A DNA stretch of 63,600 nt from an uncultured Flavobacteriales bacterium (GTDB lineage: Bacteria; Bacteroidota; Bacteroidia; Flavobacteriales_D; Parvicellaceae): positions 1 to 63,600 of the forward strand of contig CAJQPO010000025.1 in assembly GCA_905480225.1 (NCBI GenBank), written 5' to 3'. Below the pieces are notes generated by a model. It was not told where the DNA came from, made no database searches, and saw only the letters and a program-made list of their open reading frames with translations. Shown here piece after piece: positions 46,093 to 56,832 of this stretch. Each line of letters begins with the position of its first letter. Within the stretch, counting starts at the first letter, position 1. A program made the position numbers and the translations under genes.

Positions 46093-48747
46093 ATGAAAAA
46101 AGTACTCTTTGTAATCCTACTCACAACATTTGGCTTTGCCTTCCTTTGGAGTTATGAAAGATTCAATAGAGACTCAATCGCTACAGTTCATCCGCTAAAA
46201 ACAATTCCTTCAACGGCCAATCTTATTTTAGAAATTAATGAGCTGACCGCATTTTGGCATCATTTTTCTGAAACAAATATCCCCTGGCAAGCTTTGAAAA
46301 ATGATCCGGATTTTAGTGAATTAGATGACTTTCTAAATCAATTTGTTGACAGTATAGCCCTTTTTCCAAATCTGGATAGCCGTTTAAATAGCACGCCAGT
46401 ATGCATTGGTTTTTTTAGCCAGACAGATGCTAAGACCGATTGCCTTTTCAGTAGTAATTTTTCTAATAAATCATTAGCAGATGCATGGAATAAACTATTG
46501 GTTTTACTCCATTTTAAGGAAAACAATGTCAGTCAATACGAAGGGGTTGAAATTAAAATTTGGGAGCAAAATGACGAAAAATATTATTGTGCTTATGCCC
46601 ACGAAATACTTCATTTTTCATCTTCACTACCCATCATTCAAAGTGCTATATTAAAAAGTAAAAAGCCCCATCAATTTAAGAATGCATTCAAAAAAGTTTA
46701 TAAAACTGCATCAAAAAATCAACGTGTAAAAATATTACTCCAACCTAATTTGTTAGTCAAATTAGCAAACAACAATACAAGTAAATTATCTACGGAATGG
46801 TTACTCGAACAAGCCAATATCGGCAACTGGACTGAGCTGGACTTCCAATCAAGTTCCAACGCTTTTAATCTGTGTGGTTTTACTTCGGTAGACCATGGTT
46901 CATATTTCAATTCAATGGCTAAATCCGAACCTATTTACAACGCATGTTTACAAGGTGTTCCAAATTATGTTTCTTCTTTTAAATGGTGGGGATTCCAAAA
47001 CTATTCCAGCTTTTTAAATGAAATACACATGAACAAAAACACCTTAAATGACATCCATTTGATGAGTAGTTTATTAGACAAAGATATTCCTAATCATGTG
47101 ACCGGTTGGATAGACAACCAATTCGCATCGTTCCTCACCCACAATCAAGAAGTAGCCATAATTTGCAGAACCAATGGAAGTGTCGATCCTGTTAGTAAAA
47201 TACACGACTATTCAATCCATGACTCAACGGACGTTTCTTACAATGGAATAACCATTTTCCAGCTAAACCCAGATTTTAAGCCCGCCCTATTATTTAAAGA
47301 GCGATACGCCTCATTAAATTATAGTTTTTCGATTGGGGACTTTGTTTATTTTACGCACTCAATATTATCCAGTAAGCGAATAATTAATGCATTCCAAACG
47401 AATCAGGTTATTACGGAAGATGCTGGTTTCGCTGAATTTTTCAAAGACAAATTCAGCGAAAAATCAAATTTCATGTATTACTGTAATTTACCTTTTGACG
47501 ACAACGGTCTTTTTAGATTTATGCACCCTTCAGTAATAAAAGCCGTCAACGCAAATGCCGCAGCATATAAGGGATTTAATAGACTGGGTTGGCAAATTTC
47601 GGGGAATGAAAATGAGCTTGTTTATCACAATTTAAGTGTTAGCTGTAATTCTGGCAATAATCATCTATTGGCTAACAATGAACTGTGGCAAGTGGAGTTA
47701 GATACTAACTTAACACGAAATCCGCAGTTATTGAAAAACCACAGAACTGGAACGGAAGAGGTACTCGTACAAGATGCGAAAAACACTATTTATTTAATTA
47801 GCTCTGCTGGTCAAGTCAAGTGGAAGAAGCAAATAGATGATAGCATCATTGGAGAGATTAAACAAATTGATGTTTATGGTAATGGCAAATTTCAAATGCT
47901 ATTCAACACAAAAAACAAAATCTATTTATTAGATATTAATGGCCAGAATGTACGTGGGTTCCCCGTTAATTTGCCATCCTTTGCTTCTAACAGCTTAAGT
48001 GTATTTGATTATCAAAACAATCATGACTACAGAATCTTAATTGCAACAAAATCTGGTCATGTCTATAATTTTGATAAAGCGGGTAGCTTAGTTAAAGGTT
48101 GGGAATTTCAAAAAGCCTTGAGCCAAATTGAATCTCCAATTCAGCATTTTGTCATTGCTAATAAAGACTTCATATGTTTTCATGATAGTAGCGGTCAATT
48201 ATATGCATTAGACAGAAGAGGTAAACCACGATTTATAATCGACACTAAAATTCCCCAAACGGCATTAGCAACGAGGCAAATTGTTAAAGGTAGGAGCATT
48301 GCTACGACCAAATGCCTCTATGTGGATAGTACAGGTTCCTTAATAGAACAATTGTTTGACGGAACATCCAAAAAAATCAAGACCGATACTTCAGGTAGGT
48401 CAATAAAATATTCGACCATTGATTTAGAAAACGACGGCTATACCGATTATTTAATATCCAACGAGTCTTCTCTCGAAGTGTTAGGACCAGATATGTCATT
48501 GGTGAAATACTTGCAATTCAACACGAAATTTACGACTGCTCTAAATCACTTGTTTTTTGGACAAAAGGACTATTTCTATTCGATAGAGAATGGTGATTTA
48601 AGTGTTTTCAATGATGTTGGCGAGTTGCTATCGGAGTTTCCAAAAAAATCCGGCTTCAAACCGGCTATTTCTGACATGAATAAAGACGGAAAAGTAAATC
48701 TCGTTTTTATTTCTGGAAAAAAAGTAGTGGCGCAGTTATTAAGATAA
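46093..48747 (+). CDS. Large envelope protein of unknown function with C-terminal propeller-like region
   Basis: The 884-aa product has an N-terminal hydrophobic signal or anchor (about 3-20). Residues about 35-520 resemble DUF3352-type proteins, with repeated long strands and helices and the opening PSTANLILEIN. Residues about 540-884 look like a beta-propeller of PQQ/FG-GAP type, with repeated strands such as VKWKKQIDDS and GKFQMLFNTKN. Two Asp-rich calcium-like loops occur at DLENDGYTD and DMNKDGKVN. No catalytic motif is recognised. It is probably periplasmic or membrane-anchored. It is transcribed alone from a promoter framed by a direct repeat. Confidence 0.75.
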   Translation: MKKVLFVILLTTFGFAFLWSYERFNRDSIATVHPLKTIPSTANLILEINELTAFWHHFSETNIPWQALKNDPDFSELDDFLNQFVDSIALFPNLDSRLNSTPVCIGFFSQTDAKTDCLFSSNFSNKSLADAWNKLLVLLHFKENNVSQYEGVEIKIWEQNDEKYYCAYAHEILHFSSSLPIIQSAILKSKKPHQFKNAFKKVYKTASKNQRVKILLQPNLLVKLANNNTSKLSTEWLLEQANIGNWTELDFQSSSNAFNLCGFTSVDHGSYFNSMAKSEPIYNACLQGVPNYVSSFKWWGFQNYSSFLNEIHMNKNTLNDIHLMSSLLDKDIPNHVTGWIDNQFASFLTHNQEVAIICRTNGSVDPVSKIHDYSIHDSTDVSYNGITIFQLNPDFKPALLFKERYASLNYSFSIGDFVYFTHSILSSKRIINAFQTNQVITEDAGFAEFFKDKFSEKSNFMYYCNLPFDDNGLFRFMHPSVIKAVNANAAAYKGFNRLGWQISGNENELVYHNLSVSCNSGNNHLLANNELWQVELDTNLTRNPQLLKNHRTGTEEVLVQDAKNTIYLISSAGQVKWKKQIDDSIIGEIKQIDVYGNGKFQMLFNTKNKIYLLDINGQNVRGFPVNLPSFASNSLSVFDYQNNHDYRILIATKSGHVYNFDKAGSLVKGWEFQKALSQIESPIQHFVIANKDFICFHDSSGQLYALDRRGKPRFIIDTKIPQTALATRQIVKGRSIATTKCLYVDSTGSLIEQLFDGTSKKIKTDTSGRSIKYSTIDLENDGYTDYLISNESSLEVLGPDMSLVKYLQFNTKFTTALNHLFFGQKDYFYSIENGDLSVFNDVGELLSEFPKKSGFKPAISDMNKDGKVNLVFISGKKVVAQLLR

Positions 48748-48787
48748 ATTACTATATATAATAGCATAAACCGAAATACAGGAACTT

Positions 48788-48820
48788 AAAAAAGAAAAGC
48801 CCCTCGAGTTAACGAGGGGC
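48788..48820 (-). terminator. Strong terminator after the LysM glucosaminidase gene
   Basis: GCCCCTCG and CGAGGGGC (48799-48820) form a perfect 8-bp GC-rich stem with a 6-nt loop. On the minus strand it is followed by TTTTCTTTTTT (forward 48788-48798). It lies about 40 nt past the stop at 48859. In the plus direction no T-run follows, so it does not look like a terminator for the 46093 gene. Confidence 0.9.
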
Positions 48821-48858
48821 CAGTCTCTTATAAACAAACAACAACAAGCTTTCACTTG

Positions 48859-49779
48859 TCATTTGAGGCTCAGAAAGGTCCCCACCTTCAGCTCTGAGCC
48901 GTATTCTAAATGATTTTTCTTACGGAGTGCTTTTAACTTTATTCCATAGTCTTGTGAAACACTTCTCAATGTATCTCCATTTTTAATTCGATATTTTTTT
49001 GACTTTCCTCTTCTGCGTTTCGGTTGTAGAAATACAATATCACCAGATTGGAGAATGTCATTTTTCCCAAGGTCATTGTACTTATACAATTGCCACAATC
49101 CCATATCAAACTCTTTGGCAATCTTCCAAAACGTATCTCCTGTTGAAACGACTATGTATTTAATTTTATTTTCATGAACCCCAACACGATGCTTGTTGGG
49201 TTCTCGTTTAACTTCTCTTTCTATGGACAATAAGGTCGGCTTCGTAGTAGGAAGACCCTCTACCTTATCGTAGATATACAAATGATGCTTTTCAATTAAA
49301 TCAATCAGCAGATGAGCGTACCTGGGATTAGTCGCATAACCTGCTTTTTTAAGTCCCTTGGCCCATCCTTTGTAATCCGTTGATTTAAGTTCAAACAAAA
49401 AGGCATATCTACCTCGCTTGGTTAAAAATTCTGAATGATCTTTAAAGGATTCTGACGCTGAAGCATAAACTCGAAAGCAATCATCCGTGTGGTCATCATC
49501 TTTGAACATTGTAGGCCCATCCCATACATGACATTTAATCCCAAAATGATTATTGCCATACTTGGCCAATTCAGAATTGCCATATGCACTTTCTAAGATT
49601 CCTTGCGCTAAGGTGATACTTGCTGGAATACCATTTTGATGCATCTGAAAAATAGCCTCTTCTTTCCAATTAGAAATGTACTGGCTTTTGCTTATTCTTC
49701 TTTCAGATGGCTGAGCAAAGACACCCATTGCAAGGAAAAGGAGAAGGGTACTGACGGGTATTTGTTTGTTTACTTTCAT
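48859..49779 (-). CDS. Glucosaminidase with two LysM domains
   Basis: This exported peptidoglycan hydrolase has 306 aa from ATG at 49779; a longer frame to 49821 would put 14 residues before the signal peptide. The signal peptide ends near VFAQ. A glucosaminidase (FlgJ/LytG-like) domain spans about 30-175, with the catalytic-type Glu in AQGILESAYG and NNHFGIKCH. Two LysM repeats follow: one around YIVVSTGDTFWKIA and one around YRIKNGDTLRSVS, which bind the glycan strands. It probably cleaves between N-acetylglucosamine and N-acetylmuramic acid during growth or division. A strong terminator follows. Confidence 0.93.
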   Translation of the reverse strand: MKVNKQIPVSTLLLFLAMGVFAQPSERRISKSQYISNWKEEAIFQMHQNGIPASITLAQGILESAYGNSELAKYGNNHFGIKCHVWDGPTMFKDDDHTDDCFRVYASASESFKDHSEFLTKRGRYAFLFELKSTDYKGWAKGLKKAGYATNPRYAHLLIDLIEKHHLYIYDKVEGLPTTKPTLLSIEREVKREPNKHRVGVHENKIKYIVVSTGDTFWKIAKEFDMGLWQLYKYNDLGKNDILQSGDIVFLQPKRRRGKSKKYRIKNGDTLRSVSQDYGIKLKALRKKNHLEYGSELKVGTFLSLK

Positions 49780-49866
49780 AATTCTCAATCGAGAACACAA
49801 CTTACGTGAGGTTATTAACAATTGTTTCGTTAAATGTTAATAAGTTGGTGATTTCGTATTTGAAAA

Positions 49867-51056
<1,190 letters not shown>

Positions 51057-51170
51057 AAAGATTAATCGCGTTGTTTCTAAATGGCATTTCGTTCGTATAA
51101 TGAGACGTATGATTACGATTTCACAAAAAATTCTTGTGACAGATTCGACGTGTTTATCACCCCAATTCGC

Positions 51171-51178
51171 TAGCTTTG
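51171..51178 (+). promoter_or_regulatory. Candidate -7 box for hutU
   Basis: TAGCTTTG matches TAnnTTTG. It ends 19 nt before the ATG at 51198, leaving a short leader with the purine-rich AAAGAA beside the start. The -33 region is weak. Confidence 0.45.
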
Positions 51179-51197
51179 TTATCTTGAATTTAAAGAA

Positions 51198-53213
51198 ATG
51201 AAAACAACAGCGTCCACTACATTTCATGATGAGATTCTAGAAGGAATTCCATCGGTTATTCCTGCTAGGAAAGAATACGATACCACAGTTAGTCATGCCC
51301 CAAAGCGAAAGGACATCCTTTCTACTTCAGAAAAGAAGCTGGCCTTAAAAAATGCATTAAGATATTTTCCAACTGATCAACACGCTGAGCTTGCGCCCGA
51401 ATTTGCAAATGAGCTAAAAGAGTACGGAAGAATCTACATGTACAGATACCGACCGGATTATAAAATGTATGCTCGTCCAATACAAGATTATCCGGGAAAA
51501 AGCGAACAGGCCAAGGCCATCATGCTTATGATCCAGAACAACCTGGATTATGCCATCGCTCAGCACCCACATGAATTGATTACTTACGGTGGAAATGGAG
51601 GTGTGTTTTCTAACTGGGCTCAGTACAGACTTACCATGAAGTATTTAGCTGAGATGACTGACGAACAAACGCTTGTTATGTACTCTGGTCATCCACATGG
51701 ATTATTCCCTTCGCACGCAGAGGCGCCTAGAGTTGTAGTTACTAATGGCATGATGATTCCTAACTATTCATCGCAAGATGATTGGGAGAAATTCAATGCC
51801 TTAGGGGTAACTCAATATGGTCAAATGACCGCAGGTTCATACATGTATATCGGTCCACAAGGAATTGTGCATGGGACAACCATCACCGTTTTAAACGGTG
51901 GAAGAAAAGTATCTAAGAATGGAGAAGGATTAGCTGGAAAAATATTTCTAACATCTGGACTTGGTGGGATGAGTGGTGCTCAACCAAAGGCAGGAAATAT
52001 TGCTGGATGCATTACCATTTGCGGAGAAGTAAATTCAAAAGCAACCTATAAAAGACATGAACAGGGTTGGGTTGACGAAGTATTTAATGACCTGAACGAA
52101 CTTTGTGACCGGGTTCGGAAAGCTCAAGAAAGGAAAGAGGTTGTCTCTATTGCCTATGATGGAAACATCGTGGAAGTTTGGGAGAAATTTGATGAAGAAA
52201 ATATTTATGTTGATTTAGGTTCAGATCAAACTTCATTGCACAATCCATGGGCTGGAGGATACTATCCTGTAGGACTTACATATGAAGCTTCTAATGAGAT
52301 GATGGCCAACCAACCTGAGCAATTCAAAGAGAAAGTACAAGAGTCTCTGAGAAGACATGCCTCTGCTGTTAATAAGCACACGGCAAAAGGAACTTACTTC
52401 TTCGATTACGGAAACGCTTTCTTATTAGAAGCATCTAGAGCAGGTGGAGATGTAATGGCAAGTGATGGTATCACCTTTAAATATCCTTCCTATGTTCAAG
52501 ACATAATGGGGCCTATGTGTTTCGACTTTGGTTTCGGACCGTTTAGATGGGTTTGTGCTACTGGAAAAGCAGAAGACCTCGAGACAACAGATAGAATCGC
52601 TTGTGAAATTCTCGAAAAAATCAGAACGAATTCGCCTGTTGAAATTCAGCAACAGATGGCCGATAACATTCAATGGATCCAAGGTGCTAAAGCAAATAAC
52701 CTAGTTGTAGGCTCCCAAGCAAGAATCCTATATGCTGATGCCGAAGGAAGAGCTAAAATTGCTGAGGCTTTTAATAATGCAATAGCAAACGGTGAAATCG
52801 GACCAGTCGTATTAGGAAGAGACCATCACGATGTATCTGGAACCGATTCACCTTATAGAGAAACATCTAATATTTATGACGGGTCTCAATTTACGGCTGA
52901 TATGGCGGTTCAAAACTTTGTTGGCGATAGCTTTAGAGGAGCTACGTGGATTTCTCTTCACAATGGCGGCGGAGTTGGATGGGGTGAAGTAATTAACGGT
53001 GGTTTCGGAATGCTTTTAGATGGCTCTCCAGAAGCGGATAGAAGACTTAAAATGATGCTTCATTGGGATGTCAATAACGGTATTGCCCGAAGAAGTTGGG
53101 CTCGAAATGAAGAAGCCATTTTTGCAATCAAAAGAGAAATGGAACGCACACCAACCTTGAAAGTTACGCTTCCAAATATTGCTGACGATGAAATTTTGAA
53201 CGGTCTTCTTTAA
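51198..53213 (+). CDS. hutU: Urocanate hydratase (long form)
   Basis: This second enzyme of histidine breakdown converts urocanate to imidazolone propionate with tightly bound NAD as electrophile. The NAD-binding GGMSGAQPKAGNIAG, the YGGNGGVFSNW start of the core, MYSGHPHGLFPS and the late HNGGGVGWGEVINGG are well conserved. At 671 aa it is about 115 residues longer than the 555-aa proteobacterial and Bacillus enzymes, mainly through an N-terminal extension and internal inserts, resembling the long form seen in animals and Bacteroidota. No hutH, hutI or hutG gene is in the window. Confidence 0.95.
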   Translation: MKTTASTTFHDEILEGIPSVIPARKEYDTTVSHAPKRKDILSTSEKKLALKNALRYFPTDQHAELAPEFANELKEYGRIYMYRYRPDYKMYARPIQDYPGKSEQAKAIMLMIQNNLDYAIAQHPHELITYGGNGGVFSNWAQYRLTMKYLAEMTDEQTLVMYSGHPHGLFPSHAEAPRVVVTNGMMIPNYSSQDDWEKFNALGVTQYGQMTAGSYMYIGPQGIVHGTTITVLNGGRKVSKNGEGLAGKIFLTSGLGGMSGAQPKAGNIAGCITICGEVNSKATYKRHEQGWVDEVFNDLNELCDRVRKAQERKEVVSIAYDGNIVEVWEKFDEENIYVDLGSDQTSLHNPWAGGYYPVGLTYEASNEMMANQPEQFKEKVQESLRRHASAVNKHTAKGTYFFDYGNAFLLEASRAGGDVMASDGITFKYPSYVQDIMGPMCFDFGFGPFRWVCATGKAEDLETTDRIACEILEKIRTNSPVEIQQQMADNIQWIQGAKANNLVVGSQARILYADAEGRAKIAEAFNNAIANGEIGPVVLGRDHHDVSGTDSPYRETSNIYDGSQFTADMAVQNFVGDSFRGATWISLHNGGGVGWGEVINGGFGMLLDGSPEADRRLKMMLHWDVNNGIARRSWARNEEAIFAIKREMERTPTLKVTLPNIADDEILNGLL

Positions 53214-53320
53214 ATATTGATAGCCGCAATTGGAAGTTTACTTTTTGCTGTCAGATTTTTAAAAATACAATAGTTAAGCACAATTGAGCGAACCGAGCAT
53301 ATTCTTATTAATTTTCAGTC

Positions 53321-55117
53321 TTGTCTTTGGAAAGTCTTGAAATATTAAAATCCTCTTTTGGGTACGACACCTTTCGGCCGTTGCAACACGAGGCAATTAA
53401 TGCCGTGTTGTCTGGAAAAGACACATTTGTAGTAATGCCCACGGGAGGAGGAAAATCCATTTGTTTTCAAGTGCCTGCTCTTATTCTCCCACATCTTACC
53501 GTAGTAATTTCACCACTTATTTCGCTGATGCAAGACCAAGTTGAAACGCTTAACGAGAATGGAATTGAAGCCGCCTTCTACAATAGCACCCTTTCTTCAG
53601 CGCAAAAAAACAAACTCATTCAGCAATGTTTAAATGGAAATTTAAAATTGCTTTATATGGCTCCTGAAACTTTTCTTCCTGCTATTGATTCGTGGCTAAA
53701 AGATGCCCGTATTTCATTATTGGCAATTGATGAGGCACATTGTGTCTCTACTTGGGGACATGATTTCAGACCCGAATATTCTCAATTAGGTGCGGCTAGA
53801 CACGCTTTACCTGAAGTCCCTTGCATTGCGCTGACAGCTACTGCTGATGTGGTTACTAGAAAAGACATCGTAAGACAGCTTCATTTACAAACCGATCAAC
53901 TTTTCATATCCTCTTTTGATCGTCCTAATCTTGAATTAATAGTAAAAGGAAACATAAAGAAAAAAGAGAAGATTAAACAGATTCTAGGATTTATTGAAAA
54001 GCAAAATGAAAATGCTGGAATTATTTATTGCTTTTCTAGAAAGGAAGCAGACGAGTGGACCGTAATTTTAAATAAAGAAGGATATCGTGCAAGTGCATAT
54101 CACGCAGGTTTGAAAGCGCAAGACAGATCGACTGCACAACAACAATTCATTCACGACGAAACTCAGATCATATGCGCTACCATTGCCTTTGGTATGGGTA
54201 TAGACAAATCCAATGTTCGTTGGATTATTCATAATAATTTACCTAAAAACATCGAAAGTTATTACCAAGAAATTGGTCGTGCAGGTAGAGATGGGCTGCC
54301 CGCACAAGTACTATTGTATTATACACTCAAGGATGTCGTTATGCAAGCTAACTTCATAAAAGACAGCGAAAAGCCTATTGTTGGAACCAAAAAGCTCCAA
54401 CGCATGCTCCAGTTTGCTGAAGCTACTTCTTGCCGACGAAAGATATTACTCAATTATTTTAACGAACAACAGGAGCAAGATTGTGGTAATTGCGATATCT
54501 GCATGCATCCTCCGGACTTTGTTAATGGAACAAGGATTGCCCAAATGGCACTTTCCGGAATTAAAAGAACCCAAGAACGGGTTGCTACAACTTTGCTCAT
54601 CAAAATTTTAAGAGGCGCTGAGTCCAGTGATGTTACGAATCGCGGTTTCCATCAATTGAAGACGCACGGTGTCGGTGCAGCATATTCGGAATACGAATGG
54701 CAGCATTACATCGCTCAACTTATTAATTTAGGTCTCATTGAAATTGCTTACGACGAATATTTAAGTCTAAAAATTACCCGTGCTGGAAACAAAGTTCTAT
54801 TTGGTAAAAGCGAGATTAACGTAACGGTTCCTCCACAAAAAGCTTTGAGGTCAACTAGAAAAAAAAACAAACCCAAAGTTGAATTCAATAAGGAAGTAGA
54901 CCCAACACTTTTTGACATATTAAGAACAAAACGTACGGAAATTGCAAAGAAACAAGGAGTCCCACCATATATTGTATTTAATGACGCTACGTTAACTCAG
55001 ATGGCATCCAGCAAACCAATAACATTAAACCAAATGGCAGATATTTCGGGTGTAGGAGATGCGAAACTAATTAAATATGGACCAATCTTTTTGGAGCTTA
55101 TTAAGAATAATAATTAA
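53321..55117 (+). CDS. recQ: ATP-dependent DNA helicase RecQ
   Basis: This is a 3'-5' superfamily 2 helicase of 598 aa acting in recombination and fork repair. Walker A is MPTGGGKS (K45), with DEAH in AIDEAHCVSTWGHDF, motif VI in QEIGRAGRDG, and the zinc-binding cysteines of the RQC region in SCRRKILLNYF and DCGNCDIC. The winged-helix part is followed by an HRDC domain (about 530-598). All standard RecQ parts are present. The start is TTG at 53321; no ATG precedes the conserved LKSSFGYDTFRPLQ. The 107 nt before it show no clear hutU terminator. Confidence 0.95.
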   Translation: MSLESLEILKSSFGYDTFRPLQHEAINAVLSGKDTFVVMPTGGGKSICFQVPALILPHLTVVISPLISLMQDQVETLNENGIEAAFYNSTLSSAQKNKLIQQCLNGNLKLLYMAPETFLPAIDSWLKDARISLLAIDEAHCVSTWGHDFRPEYSQLGAARHALPEVPCIALTATADVVTRKDIVRQLHLQTDQLFISSFDRPNLELIVKGNIKKKEKIKQILGFIEKQNENAGIIYCFSRKEADEWTVILNKEGYRASAYHAGLKAQDRSTAQQQFIHDETQIICATIAFGMGIDKSNVRWIIHNNLPKNIESYYQEIGRAGRDGLPAQVLLYYTLKDVVMQANFIKDSEKPIVGTKKLQRMLQFAEATSCRRKILLNYFNEQQEQDCGNCDICMHPPDFVNGTRIAQMALSGIKRTQERVATTLLIKILRGAESSDVTNRGFHQLKTHGVGAAYSEYEWQHYIAQLINLGLIEIAYDEYLSLKITRAGNKVLFGKSEINVTVPPQKALRSTRKKNKPKVEFNKEVDPTLFDILRTKRTEIAKKQGVPPYIVFNDATLTQMASSKPITLNQMADISGVGDAKLIKYGPIFLELIKNNN

Positions 55118-55164
55118 TCTTAATATCGGTAAAACAAATTTTATTATTTCAACAGGTAACTGCA

Positions 55165-55172
55165 TACCTTTG
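55165..55172 (+). promoter_or_regulatory. Candidate -7 box before proC
   Basis: TACCTTTG matches TAnnTTTG and ends 4 nt before the proC ATG at 55177. I see no TTG at the -33 distance. Confidence 0.45.
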
Positions 55173-55176
55173 CAAT

Positions 55177-56034
55177 ATGAATGCATCGCAACAAACCGTT
55201 AATTTGGGTGTGCCAAATCTAACTTCTGCAAAAATTGCCATTATTGGCGGTGGTAATATTGGAGTGGCACTGGCTCTTGGCCTGGCTCGATCAGGTAAAT
55301 ACGAGGAGAAAGAAATAGTTATAACCAGGAGAAGGCCTCAAAAATTACAAAAATTAGGTTCAGATGGTTTTTTAATTACCCCGAACAATAAGATAGCTGT
55401 TTCTAATACGAATGTTGTTGTTCTTGCCGTTTTACCACAGCAAATTAATGAGGTCATTGAAGAAATAAAAGACGTTTTAACCGAATCACATGTGCTTGTT
55501 TCAGCGGTCTCTGGAGTTTCTATTCAAAACCTCATGGATCTTATTGGAAAGCAGGTACATATTGTAAGAGCCATGCCCAATACGGCCATCTCCATCGGTG
55601 AATCAATGACTTGCATCGCCGCACTACAGAGAAGTTCAGATAAAATAACCGATGTACGAGAACTTTTTGATACGGTTGGCATCACTATGGTAATAAATGA
55701 AGCTCAAATGACTTCGGCTACTGCTTTATGTGCTTGTGGTATTGCCTTTTTTTTACGCGCAATCCGCGCTGCTTCGCAAGGAGGAACTGAAATAGAGTTT
55801 CATGCGACAGAAGCCTTAAAAATGGCTGCTCAGACTGCAAAAGGAGCGGCAGGTTTGTTACTAGCCAATAATACACACCCAGAAGATAAAATAGATAAAG
55901 TAACTTCGCCGAAAGGATGTACAATTGCAGGATTGAACCAAATGGAACACCACGGATTCAGTTCTGCATTTATAAAAGGAATAACTACTTCAGCAATTAA
56001 AGCTAACGGACTCTACGAACATGAAGAATCTTGA
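55177..56034 (+). CDS. proC: Pyrroline-5-carboxylate reductase
   Basis: This enzyme makes the final step of proline synthesis, reducing P5C with NAD(P)H. The N-terminal Rossmann motif IIGGGNIGVALA lies at 22-33, with MPNTAISIGESM in the centre. The helical dimerisation domain contains AAQTAKGAAGLL and VTSPKGCTIAGLNQMEHHGF, the family's substrate-binding block. At 285 aa it is slightly longer than average. It overlaps the following SDR gene by 14 nt. A proline dehydrogenase for the reverse direction lies at 21047. Confidence 0.94.
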   Translation: MNASQQTVNLGVPNLTSAKIAIIGGGNIGVALALGLARSGKYEEKEIVITRRRPQKLQKLGSDGFLITPNNKIAVSNTNVVVLAVLPQQINEVIEEIKDVLTESHVLVSAVSGVSIQNLMDLIGKQVHIVRAMPNTAISIGESMTCIAALQRSSDKITDVRELFDTVGITMVINEAQMTSATALCACGIAFFLRAIRAASQGGTEIEFHATEALKMAAQTAKGAAGLLLANNTHPEDKIDKVTSPKGCTIAGLNQMEHHGFSSAFIKGITTSAIKANGLYEHEES

Positions 56035-56815
56035 GAATAAAATAGTTTGGATTACAGGCGCTTCATCCGGAATAGGATTGGCAGTCGCTAAATTATTTAA
56101 CGCACATGGTGCTATAGTGATTCTTTCAGCCAGAAAAAAAGAGACGCTGGAAAAGACACAAAAAACACTATCAAATCCAGAAAAATCTTTTGTACTTCCT
56201 TTAGACTTGACAAAACCTGAACAATTCGTAATGTCTACCAAACAGGTAATTGATAGATACAACGACATTGATGTATTGGTTAACAACGGCGGAATTAGTC
56301 AACGATCCCTCGCTTCAGAAACACCTATTGATATTGACCGAACCATTATGGAGGTGAATTATTTTGGTCACGTTGGTTTAACAAAAGCTGTTTTGCCTTT
56401 TATGCATACTCAAAAGGAAGCATACATCATTACAATTAGTAGCCTATCGGGTAAATTCGGCTTTTTTCAAAGGTCTGCCTACGCTGCAAGCAAGCATGCA
56501 CTTCAAGGGTTTTTCGAATCTCTTAGATTAGAAGAAGAAAAAAACAATATCAAAGTACTTTTAGCCTATCCTGGCTATGTAAATACGCAAATATCTCAAA
56601 ACGCATTAAAATCAGATGGAACCGCACACGGGGATCACGATCAAAATCAATCAAATGGAATTTCTCCTGAAGAATGTGCTGAAAAGATCCTTAGTGCAAT
56701 GAGAAAAAATAAATTAGAAGTATTTCCTGGAGGTCGAGAAATTAATGCCGCAAAATTAAAAAGGTTTGCGCCAAAAACTTTTCATAAAGTAATTAAAAAA
56801 CAAAAACCAACATAA
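56021..56815 (+). CDS. SDR family oxidoreductase
   Basis: This is a classical short-chain dehydrogenase of 264 aa. The cofactor motif TGASSGIG lies at 12-19, NNGG near 88 and the catalytic Ser-Tyr-Lys set in ISSLSGKFGFFQRSAYAASK. The end LKRFAPKTFHKVIKKQ is basic. The group containing DHRS7-like lipid or steroid-type reductases fits best, but the substrate is unknown. It overlaps proC by 14 nt and is probably translated with it. The convergent VOC gene ends 17 nt downstream. Confidence 0.92.
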   Translation: MKNLENKIVWITGASSGIGLAVAKLFNAHGAIVILSARKKETLEKTQKTLSNPEKSFVLPLDLTKPEQFVMSTKQVIDRYNDIDVLVNNGGISQRSLASETPIDIDRTIMEVNYFGHVGLTKAVLPFMHTQKEAYIITISSLSGKFGFFQRSAYAASKHALQGFFESLRLEEEKNNIKVLLAYPGYVNTQISQNALKSDGTAHGDHDQNQSNGISPEECAEKILSAMRKNKLEVFPGGREINAAKLKRFAPKTFHKVIKKQKPT

Positions 56816-56832
56816 CTAAACTACTGAGAGCC

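Noticed and set aside
48799-48820. Hairpin as terminator for the plus-strand 46093 gene
   Set aside because: No T-run follows on the plus strand; the T-run is on the minus-strand side.
51198-53213. hutU as part of a complete histidine-use cluster
   Set aside because: Neighbours are DUF5522 and recQ; no other hut gene is present in the window.
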